A stretch of 64,000 bases of DNA from Nitratireductor indicus C115 (GCF_000300515.1 NZ_AMSI01000002.1:62001-126000), one strand, 5' to 3'. Shown: positions 18,809 to 28,391, counted from the first letter of the stretch. A program made the numbers and translations. Notes: generated by a model from the sequence alone, not told the origin.

Positions 18809-18919
18809 GTCAGACGCGCTCCCCCTCAGCCATTCGGTTCCCCTTCATCCCTCATCCGGGGCCTTTCCGGCAGCAAGACTGCGGACGCCCTCTTCTGCGC
18901 GCCTCGAAGGCGCCCGTTC

Positions 18920-20329
18920 TCAATCGTCCAGAACCCAGGTGTCCTTCGTTCCGCCCCCTTGCGAGGAATTCACCACCAGAGATCCCTTCTTCAGCGCCAC
19001 CCGTGTCAGTCCACCCGGCACGATCCGAATACGGTCGGAGACGAGCACGAAGGGACGCAGGTCCACATGGCGCGGCGCCAGTCCCTTGCTGGTGAAAATC
19101 GGGCAGGTGGACAGCGCGAGTGTGGGTTGGGCAATGTAATTGGCGGGCTTTGCCGCGAGCTTCTTGGCAAAGGCCGCGCGTTCCTTCTTCGAAGCGGCCG
19201 GCCCCACAAGCATGCCGTAACCGCCGGAGCCATGAACCTCCTTGACCACCAGTTCCTCCAGGTGATCCAGCACGTAGGCCAGACTGTCGGGCTCCGAACA
19301 ACGCCATGTCGGCACGTTCTGGAGGATGGCCTTGCGACCCGTATAGAACTCGACGATCTCGGGCATATAGGAATAGATCGCCTTGTCATCGGCAATTCCC
19401 GTTCCCGGTGCATTGGCAATCGCAATCTTGCCGGCGCGATAGACATCCATGATGCCCGGCACACCCAGAACCGAATCCGGCCGGAATGTCAGCGGGTCCA
19501 GATAGTCGTCATCCACGCGGCGGTAGAGGACGTCGATTTTCTTAAAACCCTGCGTGGTACGCATGGCCACATGACCGTCAACGACGCGCAAATCGCTGCC
19601 CTCGACAAGTTCAACGCCCATCTGGTCGGCCAGGAAGGCATGTTCGAAGAATGCGGAATTGAAGCTGCCCGGCGTCAGGACGGCAATCGTCGGCGTTCCT
19701 TCGCAGCCTTGCGGCTTTACCGCCTTGAGGGATTCCCGCAGAAGCTGCGGATAGTTCTCCACCGGCAGAACCTTCACCTGCTGGAAAAGCTCCGGGAAGA
19801 GCTGCATCATCGTTTCCCGGTTTTCCAGCATGTATGACACGCCCGACGGTGTCCGGGCATTATCCTCCAGCACAAAGAAATCATTCTCTCCAGTGCGCAC
19901 GATGTCGACGCCGATAATGTGGGTGTAGACGCCGCCCGGCGGTCTGACACCAATCATCTCCGGCAGAAAGGCCGCATTGTTGGCGATGATCTCCTTCGGA
20001 ATGCGTCCAGCTCGCAGGATTTCCTGCCGGTGGTAGATATCGTCGAGAAAAGCATTCAACGCCTGCACGCGCTGTTCGATGCCCTGCACGAGCCGCCGCC
20101 ATTCCTTGCCCGAAATGATGCGTGGGACGATATCGAAGGGGATGAGCCGCTCGGCGGCTTCCGCATCGCCATAGACGGCGAAGGTGATGCCGGTTCTGCG
20201 AAACACGCGCTCCGCGTCTCCCGCTTTCTGGTTCAGGCGTTTGGGATCCTGCTGCTCGAACCAGCTCGAATAGCCTTCATAGGGTGGTCTGGCCTGGCCC
20301 CCCAGGCGCATCTCGTCAAATGTGGTCAC
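18920..20329 (-). CDS. Circularly permuted ATP-grasp type 2 protein (COG2308)
   Basis: This 469-residue protein matches the circularly permuted ATP-grasp family, which is predicted to form amide bonds between amino acids or onto peptides. Recognisable blocks are YSSWFEQQDPKRLNQK near the N-terminus, FVLEDNARTPSGVSYMLENR in the middle and, near the C-terminus, VPGGLTRVAL and NSSQGGGTKDTWVL. I set the start at a GTG (MTTFDEMRLGG) because GAGAGGAG lies six bases before it; an ATG seven codons upstream contains that Shine-Dalgarno sequence in its own coding part. It heads the operon with alpha-E, transglutaminase and Anbu. Its substrate is unknown. Confidence 0.9.
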   Translation of the reverse strand: MTTFDEMRLGGQARPPYEGYSSWFEQQDPKRLNQKAGDAERVFRRTGITFAVYGDAEAAERLIPFDIVPRIISGKEWRRLVQGIEQRVQALNAFLDDIYHRQEILRAGRIPKEIIANNAAFLPEMIGVRPPGGVYTHIIGVDIVRTGENDFFVLEDNARTPSGVSYMLENRETMMQLFPELFQQVKVLPVENYPQLLRESLKAVKPQGCEGTPTIAVLTPGSFNSAFFEHAFLADQMGVELVEGSDLRVVDGHVAMRTTQGFKKIDVLYRRVDDDYLDPLTFRPDSVLGVPGIMDVYRAGKIAIANAPGTGIADDKAIYSYMPEIVEFYTGRKAILQNVPTWRCSEPDSLAYVLDHLEELVVKEVHGSGGYGMLVGPAASKKERAAFAKKLAAKPANYIAQPTLALSTCPIFTSKGLAPRHVDLRPFVLVSDRIRIVPGGLTRVALKKGSLVVNSSQGGGTKDTWVLDD

Positions 20330-20378
20330 GAAACGCTCCTCTCGAAACACATTCTCAACGAGGAAGTTTCAGAAACGC

Positions 20379-20396
20379 AAGCTATTTCTATAGCTT
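20379..20396. promoter_or_regulatory. Palindrome upstream of the ATP-grasp/Anbu operon
   Basis: AAGCTAT-TTCT-ATAGCTT is a perfect 7-bp inverted repeat with a 4-base centre, about 50 bases before the operon start codon and inside an AT-rich patch. It looks like an operator or promoter-proximal hairpin; no regulator is encoded nearby. Confidence 0.35.
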
Positions 20397-20551
20397 ATCG
20401 AAAAATCGCAAAGACATCGCCTTTCCTGCCCAAAGTTTGAACAGGGTGGAACGGCAATCCTGCCGCTTGTTTGGGCATGCGCGTGCGAAGGCATTTTGCG
20501 TGCCAGATCAAGGACGTCCGCCCTGCACCTAAAGGTGGAATCGGATGGTGT

Positions 20552-21682
20552 TCAAAGCGCGGGAATGTCGCCGCGTTCCCAGCCTTGCGCGATCTCCCCA
20601 GCCCGCTCGCCAAAGCGTCCGGCCTCGATGGCATTGCGGATATCCTGCATCAGCGACTGGTAGTAGGCGAGATTGTTCCACGTCAACAGCATCCCGCCGA
20701 GCGATTCACCGGATTTCACCAGATGGTGCAGATAGGCGCGTGAATAATCGCGCGAAGCGGGACAATCGCTCTCTTCATCGAGCGGACGCATGTCTTCGGC
20801 ATGACGTGCATTCTTCAGATTGATCTTGCCGTGCCTGGTGTAGGCGAGACCATGGCGCCCTGCCCGTGTCGGCATGACGCAATCGAACATGTCGATACCG
20901 CGCGCCACCGATTTCAGGATATCGTCGGGCGTTCCCACCCCCATCAGATAGCGCGGCTTTTCGAAAGGCAGCACGGGACAGGTCGCATCGAGCATTTCGA
21001 GCATGACAGCCTGAGGTTCGCCCACGGCAAGCCCCCCCACCGCATAGCCCTTGAGGCCCATATCGGCGAGAGCGTGCGCCGAGCGTTCGCGCAGATGCGC
21101 CTTGTCGCCGCCCTGCACGATGCCGAACATGGCTTTTCCGGGCTGGTCGCCGAACGCCGTCTTGCAGCGTTCGGCCCAGCGTAGCGAAAGCTCCATGGCG
21201 CGTTCGATCTCGGCCTCCTCCGCCGGCAGCGCCACGCACTCATCAAGCTGCATCTGGATATCGGAATCGAGCAGCCCCTGAATTTCGATTGAACGCTCCG
21301 GCGGCATTTCGAACACCTGACCATCCACATGCGAGCGGAAGGTCACGCCTTTTTCCGTGATCTTGCGCAGGTCGGCGAGCGACATGACCTGAAACCCGCC
21401 CGAATCCGTAAGTATCGGATAAGGCCAGCGCGCGAATTCATGCAAGCCGCCAAGCCGGGCAACGCGTTCTGCACCAGGGCGCAGCATCAGATGATAGGTG
21501 TTGCCGAGAATGATGTCGCTGCCAAGTTCCCGCACCTGGTCGAGATACATCGCCTTGACCGTCCCCGCCGTTCCGACAGGCATGAAGGCCGGTGTGCGGA
21601 TCGTGCCGCGCGGCATGGAAATCTCGCCGCGGCGCGCTTGGCCGTCGGTTGCCAGAAGGCGGAAAGTGAAGGTGGCGCTCAC
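20552..21682 (-). CDS. tgt: tRNA-guanine transglycosylase
   Basis: This 376-residue enzyme exchanges guanine-34 for preQ1 in GUN-anticodon tRNAs in queuosine synthesis. It contains the substrate block [17 protein letters not shown] with the catalytic Asp of TDSGGFQ, and [15 protein letters not shown] near residue 190. Near the C-terminus is [16 protein letters not shown], which has the second catalytic Asp. It starts at a GTG that overlaps the queA stop codon (GTGA), so the two are translationally coupled. Confidence 0.97.
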   Translation of the reverse strand: MSATFTFRLLATDGQARRGEISMPRGTIRTPAFMPVGTAGTVKAMYLDQVRELGSDIILGNTYHLMLRPGAERVARLGGLHEFARWPYPILTDSGGFQVMSLADLRKITEKGVTFRSHVDGQVFEMPPERSIEIQGLLDSDIQMQLDECVALPAEEAEIERAMELSLRWAERCKTAFGDQPGKAMFGIVQGGDKAHLRERSAHALADMGLKGYAVGGLAVGEPQAVMLEMLDATCPVLPFEKPRYLMGVGTPDDILKSVARGIDMFDCVMPTRAGRHGLAYTRHGKINLKNARHAEDMRPLDEESDCPASRDYSRAYLHHLVKSGESLGGMLLTWNNLAYYQSLMQDIRNAIEAGRFGERAGEIAQGWERGDIPAL

Positions 21683-22755
21683 GCGTTGTCGTCCCTGAAG
21701 AGCAGGCTCGAATCCCCGTAGGAATAGAAGCGGTAGCCATTGTTGATGGCATGGGCATAGGCATTCTTCATGCGCTCCATGCCGCTGAAGGCGGAGACGA
21801 GCATGAACAGCGTTGAACGCGGCAAATGAAAATTCGTCATCAGAATGTCAGCCGTGCGAAAACGGTAGCCGGGTGTAATGAAGATGTCGGTCGCACCAGA
21901 CCAGCCTTGCAGGCGGCCAGTCTCGCGCGCAGCGCTTTCAAGCAGCCGAAGCGAGGTGGTCCCGACCGAGACGATGCGCCCACCCCGCGCCTGTACGGCG
22001 TTGAGTGCCGCTGCGGTCTCCGGCGTGACCACGCCCCATTCCGAATGCATCCGATGCTGTTCGGTATCCTCTGCCTTGACCGGCAGGAAGGTTCCGGCGC
22101 CGACATGCAGTGTCACGAAATGGCGCTCGATGCCTGCCGAATCCAGCGCCGAAAGCAGGTCCGGTGTAAAATGAAGACCGGCCGTAGGGGCCGCGACGGC
22201 TCCTTCTTCACGCGCGTAGATTGTCTGATAATCGGCATTGTCGCGCTCGTCTTCCTCGCGCTTGCCGGCGATATAGGGCGGCAGCGGCATATGGCCGACT
22301 GTCGCAATCGCCTCATCAAGCACAGGGCCGCTGAAATCAAAGTTGAGCAGAACCTCGCCGCCATCGCCCTTTTCAGCAACGGTGGCCACCAAAGTTCCAA
22401 GCAGACAGATCCGCCCCTCATGGCCGAAGCTGATGCGATCGCCCACAGCCACACGCTTGGCCGGCTTGATGAAAGCCTTCCAGCTGTCAGGGCTCATGCG
22501 CATATGCAGCGTGGCCTCGATGCGCGCCTGGTTCTCGCCGCGCTGGCGCAGACCATTCAGCCGCGCCGGGATAACTTTGGTGTCGTTGAAGACGAGCGCA
22601 TCGCCCGCCCTCAAGAGCGCAGGCAGGTCACTGACGGTCCGGTCGCCGAAACCTTCTCCCTCCACGACGAGAAGTCGCGCGGAATCGCGCGGGCTCGCAG
22701 GACGAAGCGCGATCCGCTCTTCCGGAAGATCGAAATCGAACAGGTCAACGCGCAT
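21679..22755 (-). CDS. queA: S-adenosylmethionine:tRNA ribosyltransferase-isomerase
   Basis: This 358-residue enzyme adds the epoxycyclopentane part from SAM to preQ1-tRNA, the step after Tgt. The protein starts [20 protein letters not shown] and contains [25 protein letters not shown] and the C-terminal [19 protein letters not shown], all family signatures. Fifteen in-frame codons upstream are rejected because they run through a 12-bp hairpin. It overlaps tgt by four bases. Confidence 0.97.
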   Translation of the reverse strand: MRVDLFDFDLPEERIALRPASPRDSARLLVVEGEGFGDRTVSDLPALLRAGDALVFNDTKVIPARLNGLRQRGENQARIEATLHMRMSPDSWKAFIKPAKRVAVGDRISFGHEGRICLLGTLVATVAEKGDGGEVLLNFDFSGPVLDEAIATVGHMPLPPYIAGKREEDERDNADYQTIYAREEGAVAAPTAGLHFTPDLLSALDSAGIERHFVTLHVGAGTFLPVKAEDTEQHRMHSEWGVVTPETAAALNAVQARGGRIVSVGTTSLRLLESAARETGRLQGWSGATDIFITPGYRFRTADILMTNFHLPRSTLFMLVSAFSGMERMKNAYAHAINNGYRFYSYGDSSLLFRDDNA

Positions 22756-22778
22756 GACAACCGGGAAGAAAGAGCATT

Positions 22779-22815
22779 TTCGCCCCCTGCCGGTCCGCAA
22801 ACCGCAGGGGGCGAA
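22779..22815 (-). terminator. 12-bp GC-rich hairpin between the cyclophilin gene and queA
   Basis: Perfect arms TTCGCCCCCTGC (22779-22790) and GCAGGGGGCGAA (22804-22815) enclose a 13-base loop. It lies just downstream of the cyclophilin stop codon on the minus strand, but lacks a clean T-tract (AAAATGCTCTTTCTT follows). It may end the cyclophilin transcript or shape the queA leader. Confidence 0.5.
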
Positions 22816-22837
22816 GGTTACAAAGGGTCAAGCCCGC

Positions 22838-23314
22838 TTAAGCGACGTCGGCTGCAACGCGCATGCTGACGATGGAATCCGGGTTGGACACCGGTTCGCC
22901 GCGCTTGATCTTGTCGACATTATCCATGCCCTCGATCACCTGTCCCCAGACCGAATACTGACGGTCGAGCCAGGGGGATTTGGCAAAGCAGATGAAGAAC
23001 TGCGAATTGGCCGAATTCGGGTTCTGCGAACGGGCCATCGAGCATGTGCCGCGCTCATGCGACATGTTGGAGAACTCGGCCTTGAGGTCCGGCTTGTCGG
23101 AACCGCCCATGCCCGTGCCCGTCGGATCGCCGGTCTGAGCCATGAAATCGTCGATCACGCGATGGAAGACGATGCCGTCATAGAAATTCTCGCGGGCGAG
23201 TTCCTTGATGCGGCTCACATGTCCGGGCGCCACATCCGGGAAAAGCTGGATGACGACCTTGCCCTTGGTCGTTTCCATGATGATCGTGTTTTCCGGATCC
23301 TTGATCTCAGCCAT
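22838..23314 (-). CDS. ppiB: Cytoplasmic cyclophilin-type peptidyl-prolyl isomerase
   Basis: This 158-residue cyclophilin has no signal peptide (MAEIKDPENTIIMETTKG). It carries the core motifs FHRVIDDFMAQTGDPTGTG and NSANSQFFICF plus the catalytic Arg in FHRVI. It lies 15 bases after a second cyclophilin with a signal peptide, so the pair probably serves cytoplasm and periplasm from one operon. The symbol follows common usage for the cytoplasmic form. Confidence 0.93.
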   Translation of the reverse strand: MAEIKDPENTIIMETTKGKVVIQLFPDVAPGHVSRIKELARENFYDGIVFHRVIDDFMAQTGDPTGTGMGGSDKPDLKAEFSNMSHERGTCSMARSQNPNSANSQFFICFAKSPWLDRQYSVWGQVIEGMDNVDKIKRGEPVSNPDSIVSMRVAADVA

Positions 23315-23329
23315 GAGCCGTTCCTTTCA

Positions 23330-23917
23330 TTATTTGGGGTCGGACGCCATACGAACGTCCAGCATCCTGTCGGGGTTCTGCACCATGCCGTTGGCGGATG
23401 CATCCCCTTTCTTGATCTGATCGACGAGTTCCATGCCTTTTTCGACCTCCCCGACGACCGTATACTGGCCGTTGAGGTGAGATGCCGGCGCAAACATGAT
23501 GAAAAACTGCGAATTGGCCGAATTCGGATCCGCCGAACGCGCCATGCCCACGGTACCGCGCTCGAACGACGCGCTGGTGAATTCCGCCGGCAGGTCGGGC
23601 TTGCTGGAGCCACCCGTGCCCACACGCCGGGCATCGAAGCCATCCTCCACATCGCCGAACTGCACATCACCCGTCTGGGCCATGAAACCATCGATCACCC
23701 GGTGGAACGCGACATTCTTGTAGGCGCCCTCCTTCACGAGCGCCTTGATCTGCGCCACATGCTTGGGCGCAAGGTCCGGGCGCAACGCAACCGTGACGTC
23801 ACCGCCCTTGAGCTTGATGATCATGGTGTCTTCCGGCTCAGCCGCGAGCACTGGGCCGAGGCTGGTCAATAAAGCGCCCGCCACGATCAGCGACGAGGCA
23901 AGCTTACGAAGCTGCAT
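23330..23917 (-). CDS. ppiA: Periplasmic cyclophilin-type peptidyl-prolyl isomerase
   Basis: This 195-residue cyclophilin starts with a signal peptide (MQLRKLASSLIVAGALLTSL, cleavage likely after VLA near residue 25). The mature part has FHRVIDGFMAQTGDVQFGD and NSANSQFFIMFAPASHL. It is longer than the neighbouring cytoplasmic copy by the signal peptide and a short insertion around DGFDARRVGTGG. coaD lies 16 bases upstream on the same strand, so coaD-ppiA-ppiB is probably one transcript. Confidence 0.92.
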   Translation of the reverse strand: MQLRKLASSLIVAGALLTSLGPVLAAEPEDTMIIKLKGGDVTVALRPDLAPKHVAQIKALVKEGAYKNVAFHRVIDGFMAQTGDVQFGDVEDGFDARRVGTGGSSKPDLPAEFTSASFERGTVGMARSADPNSANSQFFIMFAPASHLNGQYTVVGEVEKGMELVDQIKKGDASANGMVQNPDRMLDVRMASDPK

Positions 23918-23933
23918 GAAACTCTCCTTTGGT

Positions 23934-24434
23934 TCAGGCCGGAAACTTGTTCTTGAGCGCTTTGAGCACCACGCCGGGCACGAAGGGTGCGATGTCTCCG
24001 CCCATGGAGGCGATCTGCCTTACAAGTGTGGCGGTAATGGTGCGCACCGAGGGGCTGGCCGGCAAAAAAACCGTCTGCAGGTCCGGCGCCATGGTTTCGT
24101 TCATGCCCGCCATCTGCATCTCGTAATCGAGGTCGGTGCCGTCACGCAGGCCGCGAATCATGATCGAGGCGCCGTGTTTGCGCGCCGCATCGACGACGAG
24201 CTTGTCGAACGCCGCCACCTTTATGCGGGCATGATCCGCGCCGAGCTCGTCCCTGGCGGACTGCTCGATGAGCGCAACGCGTTCCTCATAGGAAAATAGC
24301 GGTTTCTTGCCGGGGTGAACCCCGATGCCCACCACCACCACGTCCGCGACGGTCAATGCGCCCTTGAGCACATCGAGATGGCCGTTGGTGAGCGGGTCGA
24401 ACGACCCGGCATAAAAGGCTGTTCGCTCAGTCAT
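23934..24434 (-). CDS. coaD: Phosphopantetheine adenylyltransferase
   Basis: This 166-residue enzyme makes dephospho-CoA from 4'-phosphopantetheine and ATP. The nucleotidyltransferase motif [18 protein letters not shown] (T/HxGH) is near residue 11, and the adenylate loop [20 protein letters not shown] is near residue 95. The length is standard. It is the first gene of a probable operon with the two cyclophilins. Confidence 0.97.
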   Translation of the reverse strand: MTERTAFYAGSFDPLTNGHLDVLKGALTVADVVVVGIGVHPGKKPLFSYEERVALIEQSARDELGADHARIKVAAFDKLVVDAARKHGASIMIRGLRDGTDLDYEMQMAGMNETMAPDLQTVFLPASPSVRTITATLVRQIASMGGDIAPFVPGVVLKALKNKFPA

Positions 24435-24471
24435 CGCGTGCTTCTATCCGTCTTGCGTATGGAAGGCAATT

Positions 24472-24501
24472 CATGCCGGAGGGCATCTGCCACCCGGCAT
24501 G
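24472..24501 (-). terminator. Hairpin downstream of the LysE-type gene
   Basis: Arms CATGCCGG (24472-24479) and CCGGCATG (24494-24501) pair perfectly, with a further inner GGCA/TGCC pairing. It lies 22 bases after the exporter's stop codon on the minus strand. No strong T-run follows. Confidence 0.4.
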
Positions 24502-24523
24502 ATCGATTGAAGAATTCGCTCAT

Positions 24524-25141
24524 TCAGCGGCGCGCAAACGCCAGCCACAAACCGCCGCCAATGAGGAATGTCCCAGAAATACGTTCGGTCAGGCGAATGC
24601 GGCTCTTTGAAAGCCGTGCGCCGGCTCCCCCCGCCAGAACGGCATAAAGTCCGTCGCCAAGCGCGGCAACCGCCATGAAGATAAGGCCAAACAGCACCGT
24701 CTGTAAGGCCGGAGCGCCAAGCGAGGGGTCGACAAACTGAGGAATGAACGCTCCGAAAAACAGGAGGGCCTTCGGGTTCGACCAGATCACGATCAGCCCC
24801 TGAAGAACGAAGGAGCCACCGGGCCTTGCCGCGCGCGTACCCATGTCCAGCGAGCCATCGGACCGCCACAACTTGATTCCGAGCCAGATGAGATAAGCAG
24901 CCCCCAGAAGGCGAAGGATTTCAAAGAAATTGCCCATCACATTGACCACCGCCGAAAGGCCGAACGCGAGGATCATCATCATGGTGAATAGACCGATCTG
25001 CGTGCCGAGAACGTTCAGAAGCCCGGCCCGCATGCCATGCTTGATGGAATTGGCAATGATCACGGTAACCGTCGGGCCCGGCACCACGACGATCAGGAAG
25101 GAAGCGGCAGCGTAAGATAAAAGCACGGCAAGATCAGGCAT
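24524..25141 (-). CDS. LysE/RhtB-family amino acid exporter
   Basis: This 205-residue protein has about six transmembrane segments and the family hallmark VVVPGPTVTVIIANSIKHG near residue 20, with GAAYLIWLGIKLWRS near residue 75. RhtB-type proteins export homoserine, threonine, lysine or similar amino acids; the substrate cannot be read from sequence. It reads away from the small membrane-protein gene that follows, and a LexA-type box lies between them, 124 bases from this start codon. Confidence 0.88.
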   Translation of the reverse strand: MPDLAVLLSYAAASFLIVVVPGPTVTVIIANSIKHGMRAGLLNVLGTQIGLFTMMMILAFGLSAVVNVMGNFFEILRLLGAAYLIWLGIKLWRSDGSLDMGTRAARPGGSFVLQGLIVIWSNPKALLFFGAFIPQFVDPSLGAPALQTVLFGLIFMAVAALGDGLYAVLAGGAGARLSKSRIRLTERISGTFLIGGGLWLAFARR

Positions 25142-25264
25142 CGATCAGTCTCCCCAAAAGCGAACCGGTAGCGATCAAGCTCACAAGTCGCCCCGGCACG
25201 CAACCCCGCTTTTAACGGTAGATATGCAAGGGCGCGCACCGTGTGAACGCACGATGAATAAGGC

Positions 25265-25279
25265 GTTCAAAAAATGTTC
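25265..25279. promoter_or_regulatory. LexA (SOS) box, GTTC-N7-GTTC
   Basis: GTTC-AAAAAAT-GTTC is a perfect match to the direct-repeat LexA site of alphaproteobacteria. It lies in the gap between the LysE-type gene (minus) and the 44-codon small gene (plus), 107 bases before the small gene's ATG. A comparable perfect box is found in front of lexA in this same window (reverse orientation, GAAC-N7-GAAC). Which of the two flanking genes it controls is not settled by position alone, and I could not assign clear -35/-10 boxes. Confidence 0.65.
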
Positions 25280-25386
25280 GAACCAGAACCGCTAGTGAAG
25301 ACACACATAAATGTGAAACGGGTGCAAACAGGCAGGAAGCAACCAAATGGCACCCTTCTTCGTTATGTTGTCAAAGGAGATAAGCC

Positions 25387-25521
25387 ATGCTGATCTTTAC
25401 GCTTGCGGCCGCAATGACCCTGGCCATGCTGATCGCGACGGCGGTCGGCCTGCATGAGGAAGCCAACCGCGTCAAGCTTGAGAACCGTGTCCGCCCGCGC
25501 GCCCGTCAGCGCCACTTCTGA
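25387..25521 (+). CDS. Small single-span membrane protein, putatively SOS-controlled
   Basis: This is a 44-codon gene with the Shine-Dalgarno sequence AGGAG seven bases before an ATG. The product begins MLIFTLAAAMTLAMLIATAV, a single hydrophobic helix at residues 2-21. A charged tail of about 22 residues follows (HEEANRVK..., then an Arg-rich end RVRPRARQRHF). The positive-inside rule places the tail in the cytoplasm. A perfect LexA box lies 107 bases upstream. It is convergent with gyrA, whose stop codon is 45 bases on. I do not recognise a named family. Small SOS-induced inner-membrane division inhibitors such as Caulobacter SidA are a precedent for function, but that is analogy only. Confidence 0.7.
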   Translation: MLIFTLAAAMTLAMLIATAVGLHEEANRVKLENRVRPRARQRHF

Positions 25522-25565
25522 TCGGGAAGCAAAGCTTAGGAGAAAGACGGAACGGGCGAAAACGG

Positions 25566-28391
25566 CTATTGGCCGCCCTCGCCTCCGGTTTCGCCATTGC
25601 CTTCGGGTGAATTTATCCCTGCAGGCGCTTCCGGGTTCGTCCCGGTATTGATTTCGCCATCGGCTTCGCCTTCCGCGTCGTCGGCCTGCGTGTCCGAAAT
25701 GCGATCCACGGAGACGACCTTCTCACCCTTTGCGGTATTGAAGATCGTAACGCCCTTGGTGGCCCGGCTTGCGATACGAATGCCCCCGACAGGTACGCGG
25801 ATCACCTGCCCTGAATTGGAAACCAGCATGATCTGGTCTTCCTGCTCCACGGGGAAAGCGGCAATAAGCCGCCCGATTTCATCCGTCTTGGAGACATCCG
25901 TTGCGCGGATACCCTTGCCGCCGCGGCCGGTGACGCGGAAATCATAGCTGGAAGAGCGTTTTCCGTAGCCGAACTCGCTGACGGTCAGAACCATCTGCTC
26001 GCGCGCCTTCAGTTCCTCATAAAGGTCCTGCGACAGCACTGCTTCCTCACCGATCTCCTCATTGGTCAGGACGACTTCCTCTTCCTCACCGGTCGCAAGG
26101 CGCCGCTCGGTGGCTGCTTGCTTCAGATAGGCGGCGCGTTGAGCCGGCGAGGCATCCACATGGCCCAGTATGGCCATGGAAATGATGCGGTCGCCTTCGG
26201 CAAGATTTATGCCGCGGACACCGATGGAATTGCGGCCGGCGAAGACACGCACATCCCCCACGCAGAAACGGATACACTGTCCCGATGCCGCCGTAAGCAG
26301 AACGTCGTCATTCTCGGTGCAGGTATCGACCCCGAGAATCTCGTCGCCCTCGTCATCCAGCTTCATGGCGATCTTGCCATTGCGGTTGACCTGGACGAAA
26401 TCCGACAATTTGTTACGTCGGACCGTGCCGCGCGTGGTCGCGAACATGACGTCGAGCGCGCCCCAGCTGTCCTCGTCTTCCGGCAAGGGCATGATCGTGG
26501 TGATGCGCTCGCCTTCTTCCAGCGGCAGCATGTTTCTCAGGAACTTGCCGACCGATTGCGGCGTCCCCACCGGCAACCGCCAGACCTTTTCCTTGTAGAC
26601 GATGCCGCGCGAGGAGAAGAACAGGATCGGTGTATGCGTGTTGGCTACGAAAAGCCGCGTCACCACATCCTCGTCCTTGGTCGACATGCCCGAACGACCC
26701 TTGCCGCCACGCGCCTGCGCCCGATAGATCGAAAGCGGCACCCGCTTGATGTACCCCTTGTGGGTAACCGTGACGACCATATCCTCACGCTGAATCAGGT
26801 CCTCGTCGTCAAGATCGGCCCCACCCTCGGTGATTTCGCTGCGGCGCGGCGTGCCGAACTCGTCGCGAACAGCGATCAGTTCGTCCTTGACGATTTGCTG
26901 GATGCGGGCCCGCGACGAAAGGATTTCCAGATATTCGCTGATTTCAGCACCAATCTGGTTCAGTTCATCGGCAATCTCGTCGCGTCCGAGCGCCGTCAGG
27001 CGCTGCAGGCGCAGTTCGAGAATGGCCCGGGCCTGCTCCTCGGAAAGATTATAGGTGCCGTCTTCGTTGATCCGGTGACGCGGATCGTCGATCAGAAGAA
27101 TGAGCGCCTCGACATCGGCTGCCGGCCAGCGGCGTTCCATCAGTTGCTCGCGCGCCGTCTGCGGATCCGGCGCATGGCGAATAAGCTTGATGATCTCGTC
27201 GATATTGGCGACGGCAATGGCAAGGCCAACCAGGACATGCGCCCGGTCACGCGCCTTGCGCAGAAGATATTTGGTGCGCCGGCTGACGACTTCCTCGCGG
27301 AAGGTCGCAAAGGCCTTGAGCATGTCGAGCAGGTTCATCTGCTCCGGCTTTCCGCCGTTCAGCGCCACCATATTGGCACCGAACGAGGTCTGCAGCGGGG
27401 TGAAGCGGTAGAGCTGGTTCAGCACCACATCGGCCACGGCGTCGCGCTTCAGCTCGACGACGACGCGGTAGCCCTGGCGGTCGCTTTCGTCGCGAATATC
27501 GGAAATGCCCTCGATGCGCTTGTCGCGCACCAGCTCGGCCATCTTCTCGATCATCGACGCCTTGTTCACCTGATAGGGAATCTCGGTGATGATGATCGCT
27601 TCGCGATCATTGCGCGCCGGCTCGATCGACACCCTGCCGCGCATGAGGATCGAGCCGCGCCCGGTCTCATAGGCGCTGCGAATGCCCGAGCGGCCGAGAA
27701 TGAGGCCACCGGTCGGAAAATCCGGCCCTGGAATGATCTGCTGCATGTCAGCGAGCGAAATCGCCGGATTGTCGATCAGCGCGACACAGCCATTGACCAC
27801 CTCGATGAGATTGTGCGGCGGAATATTCGTCGCCATACCCACCGCAATACCGCCCGACCCGTTGACGAGAAGGTTCGGATAGCGGGCAGGAAGAACCTTC
27901 GGCTCCGACCCGGACGCATCGTATGTGTCCTGGAAGTCGACCGTTTCCTTGTCGATATCCTCCAGAAGCTCGTGAGCTCCCTTCGTCAGGCGCGATTCGG
28001 TATAACGCATCGCCGCAGGCGGATCGCCGTCGATGGAACCGAAATTGCCCTGCCCGTCGATGAGCGGCAGGCGCATGGACCAATCCTGCGCCATACGCAC
28101 AAGGGCGTCGTAGATCGCGGCATCGCCATGCGGATGGTATTTACCCATCACGTCGGCGACAGGGCGCGCCGACTTCACATATTTGCGGTTCCAGTGATAG
28201 CCGCTCTCATGCGAGGCGTAGAGAATGCGCCGGTGCACCGGCTTAAGGCCATCGCGCGCATCGGGCAGCGCTCGCGACACGATTACGCTCATGGCGTAAT
28301 CGAGATATGAGCGCTGCATCTCCTCGATAATGGAAATCGGTTCGATGTCGTCGGGCTCACCGGGCCCGTGCGGCGTCGTCTGGTCGGTCAA
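25566..28391 (-). CDS. gyrA: DNA gyrase subunit A
   Basis: This 941-residue subunit breaks and rejoins DNA. The N-terminal domain carries [20 protein letters not shown] and the catalytic Tyr130 in [10 protein letters not shown]. The quinolone-resistance region reads [17 protein letters not shown]: the position equivalent to E. coli Ser83 is Ala91, and the Asp87 equivalent is Asp95. The C-terminal DNA-wrapping domain has the GyrA box ([11 protein letters not shown] near residue 570), and the protein ends in an acidic Glu/Gly-rich tail of about 40 residues. The start giving [15 protein letters not shown] is a TTG with no strong Shine-Dalgarno sequence; no ATG fits better before the conserved [17 protein letters not shown]. 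Confidence 0.97.
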   Translation of the reverse strand: MTDQTTPHGPGEPDDIEPISIIEEMQRSYLDYAMSVIVSRALPDARDGLKPVHRRILYASHESGYHWNRKYVKSARPVADVMGKYHPHGDAAIYDALVRMAQDWSMRLPLIDGQGNFGSIDGDPPAAMRYTESRLTKGAHELLEDIDKETVDFQDTYDASGSEPKVLPARYPNLLVNGSGGIAVGMATNIPPHNLIEVVNGCVALIDNPAISLADMQQIIPGPDFPTGGLILGRSGIRSAYETGRGSILMRGRVSIEPARNDREAIIITEIPYQVNKASMIEKMAELVRDKRIEGISDIRDESDRQGYRVVVELKRDAVADVVLNQLYRFTPLQTSFGANMVALNGGKPEQMNLLDMLKAFATFREEVVSRRTKYLLRKARDRAHVLVGLAIAVANIDEIIKLIRHAPDPQTAREQLMERRWPAADVEALILLIDDPRHRINEDGTYNLSEEQARAILELRLQRLTALGRDEIADELNQIGAEISEYLEILSSRARIQQIVKDELIAVRDEFGTPRRSEITEGGADLDDEDLIQREDMVVTVTHKGYIKRVPLSIYRAQARGGKGRSGMSTKDEDVVTRLFVANTHTPILFFSSRGIVYKEKVWRLPVGTPQSVGKFLRNMLPLEEGERITTIMPLPEDEDSWGALDVMFATTRGTVRRNKLSDFVQVNRNGKIAMKLDDEGDEILGVDTCTENDDVLLTAASGQCIRFCVGDVRVFAGRNSIGVRGINLAEGDRIISMAILGHVDASPAQRAAYLKQAATERRLATGEEEEVVLTNEEIGEEAVLSQDLYEELKAREQMVLTVSEFGYGKRSSSYDFRVTGRGGKGIRATDVSKTDEIGRLIAAFPVEQEDQIMLVSNSGQVIRVPVGGIRIASRATKGVTIFNTAKGEKVVSVDRISDTQADDAEGEADGEINTGTNPEAPAGINSPEGNGETGGEGGQ

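Noticed and set aside
25349-25450. Alternative small frame starting at the ATG at 25349
   Set aside because: It lacks a Shine-Dalgarno sequence, whereas the overlapping frame at 25387 has AGGAG at ideal spacing and encodes a clean transmembrane helix.
26118-28310. 730-codon open frame on the plus strand
   Set aside because: It lies wholly opposite gyrA. GC-rich codon use leaves the antisense frame open, and its translation (rich in His, Arg, Asp) resembles no family.
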